Shown here: positions 55,513-64,000 of the stretch, one piece after another | How positions within the stretch are numbered: the stretch's first letter is position 1 | How the letters are laid out: each line of letters begins with the position of its first letter | Assembly (NCBI RefSeq): GCF_029714325.1 | Contig: NZ_CP121666.1 | Span: 8,790,501 to 8,854,500 of the forward strand | From: Bradyrhizobium sp. CB1717 | Lineage (GTDB): Bacteria; Pseudomonadota; Alphaproteobacteria; Rhizobiales; Xanthobacteraceae | Reading direction: 5' to 3' | Length of the DNA: 64,000 nucleotides | The notes under the pieces: model-generated | Told to the model about the DNA's origin: nothing | Databases searched by the model: none | Seen by the model: the letters and a program-made list of their open reading frames with translations, nothing else | Program-made: the position numbers and the translations under genes

Positions 55513-56285
55513 GTGTCGAGAAGGTAACCGTCCCCGCCAAGCGCAAGAGCAGCGGCTGGGGTGGGCAGATCGTTCAGCTTGCCGGCATCGTGGCCGCCGT
55601 GTTCATCGCCAAGGGCGCGCTCGCCGAGCCGTTCTACGTGCCGTCGGGCTCGATGGAGCCGACGCTGCTGATCGGCGACGCGCTGCTCGCCTCGAAATTC
55701 CCCTATGGCTACGGCACCTCGTCGCTGCCGATCCAGATCAACCTGCCCGAGAGCGGCCGCGTCTTCGCGGAGACGCCGAAGCAGGGCGACGTCGTGGTGT
55801 TCCGCTGGCCCGGCGATCGCTCCCAGGCCTGGGTCAAGCGTGTCGTGGGACTCCCCGGCGACCGCATCCAGATGCGGCAGGGCCAGCTCTTCATCAACGA
55901 CCGCCCCGCCGAGCTGAAGCCCGACGGCGTCGGCTCTGCCGAGGACGACAATGGCGGCAGCGAGCCGGCCTACCGCTATGTCGAGACCCTGCCGAACGGC
56001 GTCTCTCACCTGATTTTCAAGATGCGCGACAACGGCCCGCTCGACAACACGCAGGAGGTGACGGTGCCGCCCGGCCATCTCTTCGTGCTCGGCGACAACC
56101 GCGACAACTCCGCCGACAGCCGCGTGCCCCTGCGCTCCGGTGGCGTCGGCCTCCTGCCGATCGACAATCTGATCGGGCGTGCGGATGCCGTGGTCGGCTC
56201 CTGGGATCTCGGCATGCGCAGCCAGCCGGTGTGGACTTGGCTGTCCGGCTTCCGGCTCGCGCGGTTCTTCACCGCGGTGCATTGA
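55509..56285 (+). CDS. lepB: Signal peptidase I
   Basis: A 258-residue membrane serine protease that removes Sec signal peptides. The N-terminal anchor (IVQLAGIVAAVFIAKGALAEPF) leads into box B VPSGSMEPTLL with catalytic Ser48. Box D is WVKRVVGLPGD with catalytic Lys110, and box E is FVLGDNRDNSADSR. The start overlaps the tldD stop (ATGA), indicating coupled translation. The gene is very short of internal insertions, as is usual in alphaproteobacteria. Confidence 0.96.
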   Translation: MSVEKVTVPAKRKSSGWGGQIVQLAGIVAAVFIAKGALAEPFYVPSGSMEPTLLIGDALLASKFPYGYGTSSLPIQINLPESGRVFAETPKQGDVVVFRWPGDRSQAWVKRVVGLPGDRIQMRQGQLFINDRPAELKPDGVGSAEDDNGGSEPAYRYVETLPNGVSHLIFKMRDNGPLDNTQEVTVPPGHLFVLGDNRDNSADSRVPLRSGGVGLLPIDNLIGRADAVVGSWDLGMRSQPVWTWLSGFRLARFFTAVH

Positions 56286-56325
56286 GGGATCGTAGGGTGG
56301 GCAAAAGCGCGCCCTACGGTTTCCG

Positions 56326-56892
56326 ATGACCCGCGACGAATTTCTCGCCCTCGCCCTGCGCAATCCGATCAACGTCACGATCGTCGACGAGCTCGCGCGG
56401 CTCGATCTGCCGGATGCATGGCTGGTCTCGGGATGCCTGGTGCAGACCGTATGGAACGTGCTCACCGGCCGCACCATCGATCACGGCATCGCCGACTACG
56501 ACGCGTTCTATTTCGATCCTGATACATCATGGGAGGCGGAGGACGCGGTGATCCGCAAGCTGCATGAGCGGCTGGCGCATCTCGGCTTCAAGATCGAGAT
56601 CCGCAATCAGGCGCGCGTGCATCTGTGGTATCCCAAAAAGCACGGCCTGCCCTATCCACCCCTGAGAAGCTCGATCGAGGGCATCGACCGCTTTCTCACG
56701 CAGAACACGCAAATCGGCGTCAGGCGCGCCGGCGATGGCTACGAGGTCTATGCGCCGCACGGTTTTGGCGATGTCGCAGGGCTGATCGCGCGGCCGAATC
56801 CGGGACCGAATTTTTCGGCGGCGAATTACGCGGTGAAGGCCGGGCGATGGAAGGCGCTGTGGCCGGAGCTCACGGTGATCGCGGCGGAGTGA
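56326..56892 (+). CDS. Nucleotidyltransferase-like protein (DUF925/COG3575 type)
   Basis: A 188-residue protein. DAWLVSGCLVQTVWN resembles the nucleotide-binding GS motif region, IADYDAFYFDPD the metal-binding Asp pair of the nucleotidyltransferase superfamily, and FKIEIRNQARVHLWYPKKHG the third element. The pattern matches the COG3575/YiaD-like family of predicted nucleotidyltransferases with no known substrate. It stands alone after lepB. Confidence 0.8.
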   Translation: MTRDEFLALALRNPINVTIVDELARLDLPDAWLVSGCLVQTVWNVLTGRTIDHGIADYDAFYFDPDTSWEAEDAVIRKLHERLAHLGFKIEIRNQARVHLWYPKKHGLPYPPLRSSIEGIDRFLTQNTQIGVRRAGDGYEVYAPHGFGDVAGLIARPNPGPNFSAANYAVKAGRWKALWPELTVIAAE

Positions 56893-56912
56893 GATGCCCG
56901 CCTCATCCTCCT

Positions 56913-56992
56913 CGTCATTGCGAGCGAAGCGAAGCAATCCAGAATCCCGCCGCGGGAACAGTCTGGATTGCTTCGCTTCGCTCGCAATGACG
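56913..56992. repeat. Palindromic intergenic repeat, family A copy 2
   Basis: The same arms as 31464-31550 (CGTCATTGCGAGCGAAGC... and ...CGCAATGACG) around a different short centre. It lies between the nucleotidyltransferase-like gene and the PAN-domain gene. Confidence 0.85.
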
Positions 56993-57009
56993 GCGGTGAG
57001 AGCTGCATT

Positions 57010-57576
57010 CTACCGCACCACGCCCGAGGTGAACCCCGCCTTCCGGCGCGGCGGCTTGATCTCCTTTTTCAGGAAGCAGCGCGCCTCGCGCCCGGTGTAG
57101 CCGGGGCGGGCGTAGGTAAAGGCACGGCATTTGTTGTCGGCGGTGCAGGCGGCTTTGCAGGCCTCTACGCTTTCGCCATCCTTGAGCTCGAAATTGCGCA
57201 AATCGCCACCGGGCCGATCGATCGACGTCTCCACGCCTTCGACGCGCGGCTCGATCACGCCGGCGCCGCGGACGCCGGAGATGCAGCAGCTGCCGGGCAC
57301 GCGCGCCGGCACGGTGTTCTTGAGCCAGCACACCGCCGCGGCGCCGTCGATATCGGGATAGCTGAAGCTCCAGGAGCGGCAACGGCGGTCGCGCTCGCAC
57401 AGCAGCGCGCAATCCTCGGGATCACCCGACGTGACCGGCGTGCTGAAATAGTCGCCGCCGGGCCGGTCGAACGCCGTCTGGGCGCGCGCCGGCACGCCCG
57501 CGAACACGAGCGAAAGCAGCGTGACGCACACCACGACGCTTGCCATGACGGCCCCGCGCAGGCGGCCCTTCCCCAT
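57010..57576 (-). CDS. Secreted protein with two PAN/Apple-like domains
   Basis: A 188-residue exported protein with a signal segment (VVVCVTLLSLVFAGVPARAQ). Two PAN/Apple-like modules follow. Module 1 has FDRPGGDYFSTPV, EDCALLCERDRRCRSWSF and VCWLKNTV. Module 2 has IDRPGGDLRNFEL, EACKAACTADNKCRAFTY and RCFLKKEI. PAN modules bind proteins or carbohydrates through disulfide-linked folds. A CC pair (PGSCCIS) joins the modules. A second Met at residue 11 is an alternative start. Its ligand is unknown. Confidence 0.85.
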   Translation of the reverse strand: MGKGRLRGAVMASVVVCVTLLSLVFAGVPARAQTAFDRPGGDYFSTPVTSGDPEDCALLCERDRRCRSWSFSYPDIDGAAAVCWLKNTVPARVPGSCCISGVRGAGVIEPRVEGVETSIDRPGGDLRNFELKDGESVEACKAACTADNKCRAFTYARPGYTGREARCFLKKEIKPPRRKAGFTSGVVR

Positions 57577-57688
57577 CGGAACAGCTTTCGAGTTATTGAC
57601 GACGCTCAGGTTTTTTCAGCCGATCATTTGATCGCCGCAAACCTGTATGGGCGATGAACGGCCTAAATCCTGGTCGTCGCGTATCGAA

Positions 57689-59059
57689 TTAGAACGCGTA
57701 TTCCGCGTAGGCCGGTTCCACCGAGCCCTTCCAGGGACCATTGAACTTCTCGAGCATCTCCTCAGCCGGCGTCCGGCCGGAATCGATGATGCGGTCGAGC
57801 GGCTCGAGATGCCGGGTCTCGTCGCGTCCGAGCTGGTCGATCCGGCCGCGCCGACGCAGGCCGGCATGTGCCAGAACGAGGCAATCCTTGGCGATCTCGA
57901 ACAGATAGCGGTCCTTGATCCGCGACTTGAAGCCGAAGCGCGGCACGTCGTCGCGCAGGGCCTGGCGTTCATGCGCGGACCAGTGCTTCACCATGTCCCA
58001 GGCGGCGTCGAGCGACACATCGTCATAGAGCAGCCCGACCCAGAATGCCGGCAGTGCCGGCAGCCGGCCCCACGGTCCACCATCGGAGCCGCGCATCTCG
58101 AGATAGCGCTTCAGCCGCACCTCCGGGAAGATCGTCGAGAGATGGTTGGCCCAGTCCGACAGCGTCGGACGCTCGCCCGGAAGGTTGTTGTTGCGGCCGT
58201 CGAAGAAGGCGCGGAACGAGGAGCCCGAGACGTCGATGTACTCCTCGCCGCGCTTGACGAAATACATGGGCACGTCGAGCGCGTAGTCGACATAGCGCTC
58301 GAAGCCCATGCCGTCCTCGAACGCCCACGGCATCATGCCCGCGCGCGCATTGTCGGTGTCGCGCCAGATCTCGGAGCGGAAGGAGAGGAAGCCGTTCGGC
58401 TTGCCTTCAGTGAACGGCGAGTTGGCGAACAGCGCGGTTGCGACCGGCTGGAGCGCGAGCGACACGCGCAGCTTCTTGACCATGTCGGCTTCGGAGGAGA
58501 AGTCGAGATTGGTCTGCACCGTGCAGGTCCGGTACATCATGTCGAGGCCGTACTGGCCGACCTTCGGCATGTAGTTGGTCATGATCTTGTAGCGGCCCTT
58601 GGGCATCACCGGGATGTCGGAGCGCGACCAGGACGGCGTCATGCCGAGACCAAGGAAACCGATGCCGAGCGGCGTTGCGATCTCCCGCACCTGCGCCAGA
58701 TGCGCCATCAGCTCGCTCTGGGTCTGGTGCACGTTCTCGACCGGCGCGCCGGAGAGCTCGAACTGTCCGCCCGGCTCGAGCGAGATCGCGCCGCCACCGG
58801 TGACGTCGTAGAGGCCGATGATGTTGCCCCTCTCCATGATCGGCTCCCAGCCGAGCAGGAGCTTCATGCCTTCGAGCAGCGCGCCGATGCCGCGCGCGCC
58901 TTCATAAGGCACCGGCCGGTGACCCTCGAGCGTGAACGGCGTCTTCTCGTGCTCGGTGCCCAGGCGGAATTCGGACGGGTCCTTGCAGCCGGCCTCGAAC
59001 CACGCGACGAGTTCGTCACGCGACTGCAGCGGCGTCATATCGATCTGGTCTCGCGCCAT
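57689..59059 (-). CDS. gshA: Glutamate-cysteine ligase, plant/alphaproteobacterial type
   Basis: A 456-residue enzyme making gamma-glutamylcysteine, the first step of glutathione synthesis. It belongs to the GCS2/plant-type group: FRLGTEHEKTPFTLEG at the N-terminus, GGAISLEPGGQFELSGAP (ATP/Glu-binding Glu), GMTPSWSRSDIPVMPKGRY and LRVSLALQPVATALFANSP. The size and motifs match gshA in Rhizobiales. It is next to a GST gene that uses glutathione, separated by the MarR gene. Confidence 0.95.
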   Translation of the reverse strand: MARDQIDMTPLQSRDELVAWFEAGCKDPSEFRLGTEHEKTPFTLEGHRPVPYEGARGIGALLEGMKLLLGWEPIMERGNIIGLYDVTGGGAISLEPGGQFELSGAPVENVHQTQSELMAHLAQVREIATPLGIGFLGLGMTPSWSRSDIPVMPKGRYKIMTNYMPKVGQYGLDMMYRTCTVQTNLDFSSEADMVKKLRVSLALQPVATALFANSPFTEGKPNGFLSFRSEIWRDTDNARAGMMPWAFEDGMGFERYVDYALDVPMYFVKRGEEYIDVSGSSFRAFFDGRNNNLPGERPTLSDWANHLSTIFPEVRLKRYLEMRGSDGGPWGRLPALPAFWVGLLYDDVSLDAAWDMVKHWSAHERQALRDDVPRFGFKSRIKDRYLFEIAKDCLVLAHAGLRRRGRIDQLGRDETRHLEPLDRIIDSGRTPAEEMLEKFNGPWKGSVEPAYAEYAF

Positions 59060-59158
59060 ATCAAACTCTAATCAAAGGCGCTTCGACCGAATGCGCGCGG
59101 GGTGAATGGGATGGTCCGCGAACCACCGGGTGCGCGGACGTGCTGGTTTGCCGCGCGA

Positions 59159-59656
59159 TCATCGCGACGGCGTGGTTTCGTTGACGTTGGCGACGGGCGG
59201 CAACTTCATCTCGCCGCACGAGCAGCCCAGCCGGTCGAGCAGACCGCTGAGCTTGACGGCGTCGGCATCGGACAGTTTCGAGCCGACATATTTCTCGATC
59301 GCGGCCGAATAGGCGCCCCACATCCGCTTCTGCAGTTCGCGGCCCGCTTCGGTAATCTCCACGAACTGGCCGCGCTTGTCGATCTTGCATTCGCGCCGGG
59401 AGGCGAGCCCCTCGTCGACCAGGCGGTCGATCAGGCGCGAGGTGGAGTACTGTGGGATCAGCATCTGCCGTTCGAGTTCCACCGGCCGCAGCTCTCCGCT
59501 CGGCGCGCGCGACAGCTCGAGCAGCGCGTCATACCAGGCCAGCGGCGGGAATCCCGCCTTCTTCAGGTCCTGCTCGACGCAGTCGAGCACGCGGCTCTGC
59601 ACCCGCATCAGGCGGATCCAGGCGGAGGTTGCCTCGGTCGATGGTTTGCGTTTCAT
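59159..59656 (-). CDS. MarR family transcriptional regulator
   Basis: A 165-residue MarR-type repressor. It has a dimerisation helix, then the winged helix: LRPVELERQMLIPQYSTSRLIDRLVDEGLASRRECKIDKRG, with the wing at DKRGQFVEIT. A C-terminal extension has GCSCGEMKLPP (CxC), which could sense oxidants or electrophiles. ATG 59656 (MKRKPS) is used. It is divergent from the GST gene at 59783 with two matching palindromes between, so it most likely represses GST and itself. Confidence 0.88.
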   Translation of the reverse strand: MKRKPSTEATSAWIRLMRVQSRVLDCVEQDLKKAGFPPLAWYDALLELSRAPSGELRPVELERQMLIPQYSTSRLIDRLVDEGLASRRECKIDKRGQFVEITEAGRELQKRMWGAYSAAIEKYVGSKLSDADAVKLSGLLDRLGCSCGEMKLPPVANVNETTPSR

Positions 59657-59695
59657 GGTCCCGCTCAAGATCGTCGCCCGTCTCTTACCTCATTC

Positions 59696-59709
59696 GATGC
59701 ACCTGCATC
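59696..59709. promoter_or_regulatory. MarR operator 1 (putative)
   Basis: GATGCA-CC-TGCATC, a perfect 6-2-6 palindrome in the marR/gst gap. It shares ATGCA-NN-TGCAT with the second site; their centres are 28 bases apart. Confidence 0.55.
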
Positions 59710-59723
59710 AATCTTGACTATTG

Positions 59724-59737
59724 CATGCAGATGCATG
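59724..59737. promoter_or_regulatory. MarR operator 2 (putative)
   Basis: CATGCA-GA-TGCATG, a perfect 6-2-6 palindrome of the same type as operator 1, lying just after a TTGACT hexamer (59714-59719) that may be the -35 box of gst. Confidence 0.55.
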
Positions 59738-59782
59738 TAGGCGTTCCTTCGCCGCAGCCAAGCGTCAAGAGGAGGAAATTCC

Positions 59783-60397
59783 ATGAAGCTCTATTACTCG
59801 CCCGGGGCCTGCTCCCTGTCCCCCCACATCGCGCTCCTGGAAGCCGGCCTGCCCTACGAGCTGGTCAAGGTCGATATCCGGGCCAAGAAGCTCGAAAATG
59901 GTGAGGATTATCTGAAGCTGAACCCCAAGGGCCAGGTCCCTGCGCTGGGCCTCGACAGCGGTGAGATCGTGACCGAAGGCCCGGTGATTGTCCAGATGAT
60001 CGCCGATCAGGCCTCCGCCAAGGCGCTGGCGCCGGCCCATGGCAGCGCCGAGCGCTACAAGCTGCTCGAATGGCTGAACTTCCTCACCTCCGAGGTGCAC
60101 AAGAGCTTTGGCCCGATGTTCGCCCCCGCCTTGAACGACGAGGCCAAGGCCTTTTTCAGGGATCGTGTCATGGGCAAGCTGAAATACATCGACAGCCAGC
60201 TCGCCGACCGCGACTACCTGATGGGCAAGCAGTTCACGGTGGCCGACGGCTATCTCTTCACGATGCTGACCTGGGCCGACCGGATGAAGTTCGACTTCAC
60301 CGCGATGCCGAACCTTGCCGCCTACAAGGCCCGCGTCGCCGCGCGCCCGCAGGTGCAGGAGGCGCTGAAGAAGGAAGGGCTCGCGCAGGCGAAATAG
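59783..60397 (+). CDS. Glutathione S-transferase, beta class
   Basis: A 204-residue GST. The N-terminal thioredoxin fold carries YYSPGACSLSPHIALLE (Cys10, the catalytic cysteine typical of bacterial beta-class GSTs) and NPKGQVPAL (cis-Pro). The C-terminal helical domain has LEWLNFLTSEVHKSF, DYLMGKQFTVADGYLFTML and the final KKEGLAQAK. RBS AGGAGG lies 5 bases before ATG 59783. It is predicted to be repressed by the divergent MarR protein and used in detoxification with GshA-made glutathione. Confidence 0.93.
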   Translation: MKLYYSPGACSLSPHIALLEAGLPYELVKVDIRAKKLENGEDYLKLNPKGQVPALGLDSGEIVTEGPVIVQMIADQASAKALAPAHGSAERYKLLEWLNFLTSEVHKSFGPMFAPALNDEAKAFFRDRVMGKLKYIDSQLADRDYLMGKQFTVADGYLFTMLTWADRMKFDFTAMPNLAAYKARVAARPQVQEALKKEGLAQAK

Positions 60398-60421
60398 GCG
60401 CCCGCAAGACGCAACAAGCGA

Positions 60422-60446
60422 AAGGCCGGATCGAGGATCCGGCCTT
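60422..60446 (+). terminator. Stem-loop terminator after GST
   Basis: AAGGCCGGATC-GAG-GATCCGGCCTT, an 11-bp perfect stem, 25 bases after the gst stop. A nearly identical stem is found at 61741-61765. Confidence 0.75.
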
Positions 60447-60507
60447 CATTGTGAACCATTCGATCTGCAGCGGCGTCGAAGGATCATCTCCGCGAGACTG
60501 TTGTCCC

Positions 60508-60852
60508 ATGAACATGATCGTCCTCATGACCGCCGCCGGCGCACCGCTCGCGATGCTCGGCTTGTCGACGCCGGTCACGCCGGAGCGCAGCTGCATCTTC
60601 ATGGTCCATCCGCAGATCACCTCGGCCGTATTCGAGAGCAAGGAAGGAAAGATCGTCTTTCCGGACCGGCCAACCGAATATCCGTGCAGCTACGCCAAAG
60701 TGAAGGGCGGAACGGGCATCGCCTTCACCAACCAGAATGGCTGGCGTTTCGTGGTCAGCATTGGCAGGGGCGATGAAGGCACCTGGAAAGCCAGCCTCGC
60801 CGACGATTCGGTCTCGGGCCGCGCGTTCTCGCCGTTCGGGGACGGCAAGTAA
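60508..60852 (+). CDS. Hypothetical protein, 114 aa
   Basis: A 114-residue protein beginning MNMIVLMTAAGAPLAMLGLS, which may act as a weak signal peptide, then CIFMVHPQITSAVFESKEGKI and a beta-rich part with VKGGTGIAFTNQNGWRF. The start is ATG 60508. It is transcribed after the gst terminator. No family is recognised. Confidence 0.6.
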   Translation: MNMIVLMTAAGAPLAMLGLSTPVTPERSCIFMVHPQITSAVFESKEGKIVFPDRPTEYPCSYAKVKGGTGIAFTNQNGWRFVVSIGRGDEGTWKASLADDSVSGRAFSPFGDGK

Positions 60853-61034
60853 AAGCGCCGGATCAACGATCTGCTGCAGCACGGCGCGGACCCTTGGCGC
60901 CGGATTATCGTACCTTGATTAGACTTATGAACTACTGTTCGCCAAATGTAAGTGGTGCTGTCTTGTCAGCACCTGCAAAGCGGGCGAGCTTGGCAATTTA
61001 TTGAAGATAATTTGCACCGTCACCGGAGTTGAAG

Positions 61035-61343
61035 TTGACGATTGCCATCGTCCTGATCGTTGCAAGTGCGTTGGTGGGAATAGCGACAGGTCGCGTTTTC
61101 CGGATCTGGGCGCTGGTCATAATCTCGCCGCTGATCGCGATTGTCTCGGCGATCGTTCTTCGCCTGTACGATTTCGGGATGGTGGGGGGCGTGACCGTCA
61201 TCGCCATCTGTCTTGCCGTCTCCCAGCTTGCCTATTTCGCGACATCGTATCTGCTGCACGCTCGCGCGGTCTCACCCCATGACGAGGTCGACGGCCAGCC
61301 AGGCGAGATAGGCCAGCCAAAAATCCGCCGCCAGCACAAGTAG
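61035..61343 (+). CDS. Small membrane protein
   Basis: A 102-residue protein with three hydrophobic helices (LTIAIVLIVASALVGIATG; ALVIISPLIAIVSAIVLRL; TVIAICLAVSQLAYFATSYLL) and a charged tail. TTG 61035 has GGAG six bases upstream; TTG 61029 is an alternative. Its last 72 bases overlap the convergent gene at 61272-61490, so one of the two ends may be misjudged. Confidence 0.55.
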   Translation: MTIAIVLIVASALVGIATGRVFRIWALVIISPLIAIVSAIVLRLYDFGMVGGVTVIAICLAVSQLAYFATSYLLHARAVSPHDEVDGQPGEIGQPKIRRQHK

Positions 61344-61490
61344 CGCCAACGCGACCCAGAGCGCCGGGCCCTTGCGACGCAGGCGCGCCGGCTTCTGCTG
61401 CGATGAGAGAAGGTGGGTTGCGGACGCAACAGCATATTTCGCGGCAAGATCGCGACCGAGCGCGGTCTTCCGCAGTACCAGTGAGTTCAT
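61272..61490 (-). CDS. Small membrane protein, 72 aa
   Basis: A 72-residue protein beginning MNSLVLRKTALGRDLAAKYA with one C-terminal hydrophobic helix (ALWVALALLVLAADFWLAYLAWLAVDLV). The conserved look of its C-terminal helix favours it as real. It overlaps the convergent gene by 72 bases. No function is known to me. Confidence 0.5.
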   Translation of the reverse strand: MNSLVLRKTALGRDLAAKYAVASATHLLSSQQKPARLRRKGPALWVALALLVLAADFWLAYLAWLAVDLVMG

Positions 61491-61740
61491 CAAGGACAAC
61501 TTTCTTTTCGTCTTCGGCTTGCCGAGGAGATCGGCAAGTGCCCCAACGCGATTCGTGACCCTGACCCGCAGCAAGACTAGTGCCAGGGCCGAGCAAAAGA
61601 ACGGCGCCGCTTTGACGCGCCTATGACAATTGCGCGACGCTGCAGCAGCGGGGACTCTGGCACGGTTCCTACCCCGATTCTGTGAGCGGTTCCACAACCT
61701 GGAACAAATTGGATTCAACCGTGAGGATGCGCAAAAGAAA

Positions 61741-61765
61741 AAGGCCGGATCGATGATCCGGCCTT
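61741..61765 (-). terminator. Rho-independent terminator, minus strand
   Basis: AAGGCCGGATC-GAT-GATCCGGCCTT, an 11-bp perfect stem. On the minus strand the bases that follow are TTTCTTTTG, a run of U in RNA. It ends transcription from the FadB-like gene. Confidence 0.75.
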
Positions 61766-61777
61766 CGTTGTTGTCGT

Positions 61778-61861
61778 GTAGCCCGGATGGAGCGAAGCGC
61801 AATCCGGGTCTTACGTGTCGGAAGCTCTGTCCCGGATTTCGCTGCGCTCAATCCGGGTTAC
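61778..61861. repeat. Palindromic intergenic repeat, family B copy 2
   Basis: GTAGCCCGGATGGAGCGAAG... at the left and ...GCTCAATCCGGGTTAC at the right; related to 35671-35757. It lies between the terminator and the FadB-like stop. Confidence 0.75.
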
Positions 61862-61873
61862 GAAGTCCAACGA

Positions 61874-64000
61874 TCAGGCAGCTGCCGCCTTCTTCGGCGC
61901 GAAGCGCCCGTAGAAGGTTTCCCCCTTCGCGGCCATCTCCTCGAGCAGCTTCGGCGGGGTGAAGCGCGAGCCGTACTTCGCTTCCAGCTTGTGGCAGAGC
62001 TCGACGAACTTCTTCGTGCCCATGAAATCGATATAGGACAGCGTGCCGCCGGTGAACGGCGCGAAGCCGAAGCCGAGGATCGAGCCGACATCGGCCTCGC
62101 GCGGATCGGTGATGACGTTGTCCTCCACCGTGCGCGCGGCTTCCACCGCCTGCACCACCAGGAAGCGCTGCTTCAGCTCCTCGATATCGAGCGTGTCAGG
62201 GTCGAGCTGCTTCGGCTGCAAGGCCGAGAGGCCCGGCCACAGGCTCTTCTGGCCCTTGCCCTTCTCGGGATAGTCGTAGAAGCCCTTGCTGTTCTTGCGG
62301 CCGAGACGGCCCTGCTTTTCGACCATCTCCACCATCAGCTTCTTCTGATCGGGATTGATGGCGTTGGGGCCGAGATCGGCTTCGGTGGCCTTCATGATCT
62401 TGAGGCCAAGGTCGAGCGCGACTTCATCCGACAGCGATAGCGGGCCGACCGGCATGCCGGCCATCTTGGCGCAGTTCTCGATCATCGCCGGCGGGACGCC
62501 TTCGAGGAACATCTCGTTGCCTTCGGCAACGTAGCGGCCGACGCAGCGATTGGCGAAGAAGCCCCTGGAGTCGTTGACCACGATCGGAGTCTTGCCGATC
62601 TGCCGGACGTAGTCGAGCGCGGTCGCGAGCGCGACGTCGCCAGTGTTCTTGCCGAGGATGATCTCGACCAGCATCATCTTCTCGACCGGCGAGAAGAAGT
62701 GGATGCCGACGAACTTGCCCTGGTCCTTGAAGCCTTCGGCCAACGAACTGATCGGCAGCGTCGAGGTGTTGGACGCGAAGATCACGTCGGGCTTGAGATA
62801 TTCCTGCGCCTTGGCAAAGGTCTCCGCCTTGACCTTGCGATCCTCGAACACGGCCTCGATGACGAGATCGACGTCCTTCAGCGCCGCGTAGTCGGCGGTC
62901 GGCGTGATCCGCGCGAGCAGCGCTTCGGCATCCGCAGGCTTGGCGCGGCCCTTCTTGATCTGGTCCTCGATCACCTTCTGCGCATGCGCCTTGCCCTTGT
63001 CGGCGCTTTCCTGGTCGCGGTCGATCAGGACGACGTCGAGGCCGGCGCGGGCCGAGACGTAGCCGACGCTCGCGCCCATGAAGCCGGCGCCGATCACGGC
63101 GATCTTCTTCACCTTGGTTGGGGCTACGTCCTTCGGACGGCGCGCGCCCTTGTTGAGCTCCTGCATCGACAGGAACAGGCTGCGGATCATCGCGGCCGCT
63201 TCCTTGGAGCGCAGCACCGAGGTGAAGTAGCGCGATTCCACCCGCAGCGCGGCGTCGATCGGCAGCTGCAGGCCCTCATAGACGCAGCTCATGATCGCGC
63301 GCGCGGCCGGATAATTGTCGTAGGTCTCGCGGCGATAGATCGCATTGCCGGCCGGGAACATCATCATGCCGGCCTTGGAGAACACCGGACCGCCCGGGAG
63401 CTTGAAGCCCTTCTCGTCCCAGGGCGCGACCGCCTTGCCGCCGCCCTTGATCCAGTCCTTCGCGGCCTTGACGAGGTCGGCGGCGGGCACGACGGCGTGG
63501 ATCAGGTTCAGCGCCTTCGCCTTCTCGACCGTGACAGGATCGCCCTTGAGCAGGATCGTCATGGCGTCCTGCGGCGGCACCAGGCGCGGCACGCGCTGCG
63601 TACCGCCGGCGCCGGGGAACAGGCCGACCTTGACCTCGGGCAGGCCGAGGCGGGTCTTGGGATTCTCGGCCGCCACGCGATAGTGGCAGCACAGCGTGAT
63701 CTCGAAGCCGCCGCCGAGCGCGAGGCCGTTGATCGCGGCCGCCCACGGCTTGCCTGACGTCTCGATCGAGCGCAGCACCTGCGAGAAGCGGCGGCTCTGG
63801 TCGAACAGCATCTGGTTCGCGGCGGTCTCGCCTTGCTCCTTGAAGACTTTTGCGTAGGCCTGGTTCATGCCTTCGAGCATGGAGAGGTCGGCGCCAGCGC
63901 AGAATGCTTCCTTGGCGGAGGTGATGACGACGCCCTTCACCGCGGCATCGGCCGTGGTTGCCTTGACGATCGCGTCGAGCTCATTGGTCGAAGTCTCGTC
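61874..64000 (-). CDS. FadB/FadJ-like fatty-acid oxidation protein, 5' end outside window
   Basis: The minus-strand frame is open through the last base of the window, so the start is missing. The visible part covers about 708 residues. The N-terminal enoyl-CoA hydratase half has [15 protein letters not shown] and [16 protein letters not shown] (the two crotonase oxyanion-hole segments) with [20 protein letters not shown]. The 3-hydroxyacyl-CoA dehydrogenase half has [18 protein letters not shown] (Rossmann NAD-binding), [27 protein letters not shown] and [14 protein letters not shown]. It oxidises fatty acyl-CoA in beta-oxidation. The thiolase partner would lie beyond the window edge. Confidence 0.93.
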   Translation of the reverse strand, partial: DETSTNELDAIVKATTADAAVKGVVITSAKEAFCAGADLSMLEGMNQAYAKVFKEQGETAANQMLFDQSRRFSQVLRSIETSGKPWAAAINGLALGGGFEITLCCHYRVAAENPKTRLGLPEVKVGLFPGAGGTQRVPRLVPPQDAMTILLKGDPVTVEKAKALNLIHAVVPAADLVKAAKDWIKGGGKAVAPWDEKGFKLPGGPVFSKAGMMMFPAGNAIYRRETYDNYPAARAIMSCVYEGLQLPIDAALRVESRYFTSVLRSKEAAAMIRSLFLSMQELNKGARRPKDVAPTKVKKIAVIGAGFMGASVGYVSARAGLDVVLIDRDQESADKGKAHAQKVIEDQIKKGRAKPADAEALLARITPTADYAALKDVDLVIEAVFEDRKVKAETFAKAQEYLKPDVIFASNTSTLPISSLAEGFKDQGKFVGIHFFSPVEKMMLVEIILGKNTGDVALATALDYVRQIGKTPIVVNDSRGFFANRCVGRYVAEGNEMFLEGVPPAMIENCAKMAGMPVGPLSLSDEVALDLGLKIMKATEADLGPNAINPDQKKLMVEMVEKQGRLGRKNSKGFYDYPEKGKGQKSLWPGLSALQPKQLDPDTLDIEELKQRFLVVQAVEAARTVEDNVITDPREADVGSILGFGFAPFTGGTLSYIDFMGTKKFVELCHKLEAKYGSRFTPPKLLEEMAAKGETFYGRFAPKKAAAA

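Larger units (their letters stand above)
61491..61873. other. Intergenic region before the FadB-like operon end
   Basis: It contains the minus-strand terminator (61741-61765) and repeat family B copy 2 (61778-61861). The remaining 250 bases show nothing recognisable. Confidence 0.5.

Overview
The window reads as chromosomal DNA of an alphaproteobacterium of the Bradyrhizobium/Rhodopseudomonas group (Nitrobacteraceae). The basis is high G+C in most of it, the rpmH-rnpA-yidC-engB-argB-dapD-dapE order, a ctaC-ctaD-ctaB-small protein-ctaG-ctaE-DUF983-surf1 cytochrome aa3 operon, a roughly 1,600-residue NAD-glutamate dehydrogenase, plant-type GshA, and several families of large palindromic intergenic repeats. 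The genus is inferred from these traits; no comparison was run.

Layout. 1-3.5 kb: the end of a zinc metallopeptidase, a GGDEF protein and small secreted or hypothetical genes. 3.5-10.3 kb: a minus-strand accessory or catabolic block (zinc dehydrogenase, methyltransferase, Bug-type binding protein, NDP-forming acyl-CoA synthetase, enoyl-CoA hydratase) facing a divergent IclR regulator with a perfect 15-bp palindrome just upstream. 10.4-12.6 kb: lipoprotein, secreted protein, alpha/beta hydrolase. 12.6-20.8 kb: an MHYT-type hybrid histidine kinase and NAD-GDH, each preceded by a copy of the same ~190-bp leader. 21.2-26.8 kb: a small A+T-richer island between a 28-bp direct repeat, one copy of which is the 3' end of tRNA-Arg(ACG). 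It has no visible integrase and carries lipid-active enzymes, a candidate permuted papain-like protein and a Rap1a/Tai-like protein.

27-39 kb is core: sensor kinase, rpmH, rnpA, yidC, engB, argB, dapD and dapE (membrane biogenesis plus arginine and lysine pathways), separated by palindromic repeats. 39-42.9 kb, minus strand: secreted protein, GNAT, M16 peptidase, thrC. 43-45.9 kb: a divergent NarL-type two-component pair and an NTF2-like gene. 46-52.6 kb: the complete aa3 oxidase and assembly operon. 53-64 kb: IalB-like protein, tldD-lepB, a nucleotidyltransferase-like gene, a PAN-domain protein, gshA, a MarR/GST divergent pair with two matching operators, small membrane proteins, and a FadB-like protein cut by the window end.

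The most unusual observations are the tRNA-flanked cryptic island, the duplicated leader flanking the MHYT kinase, and the candidate amidase/Rap1a-like pair inside the island. No CRISPR array, rRNA operon, complete insertion sequence or prophage was seen.
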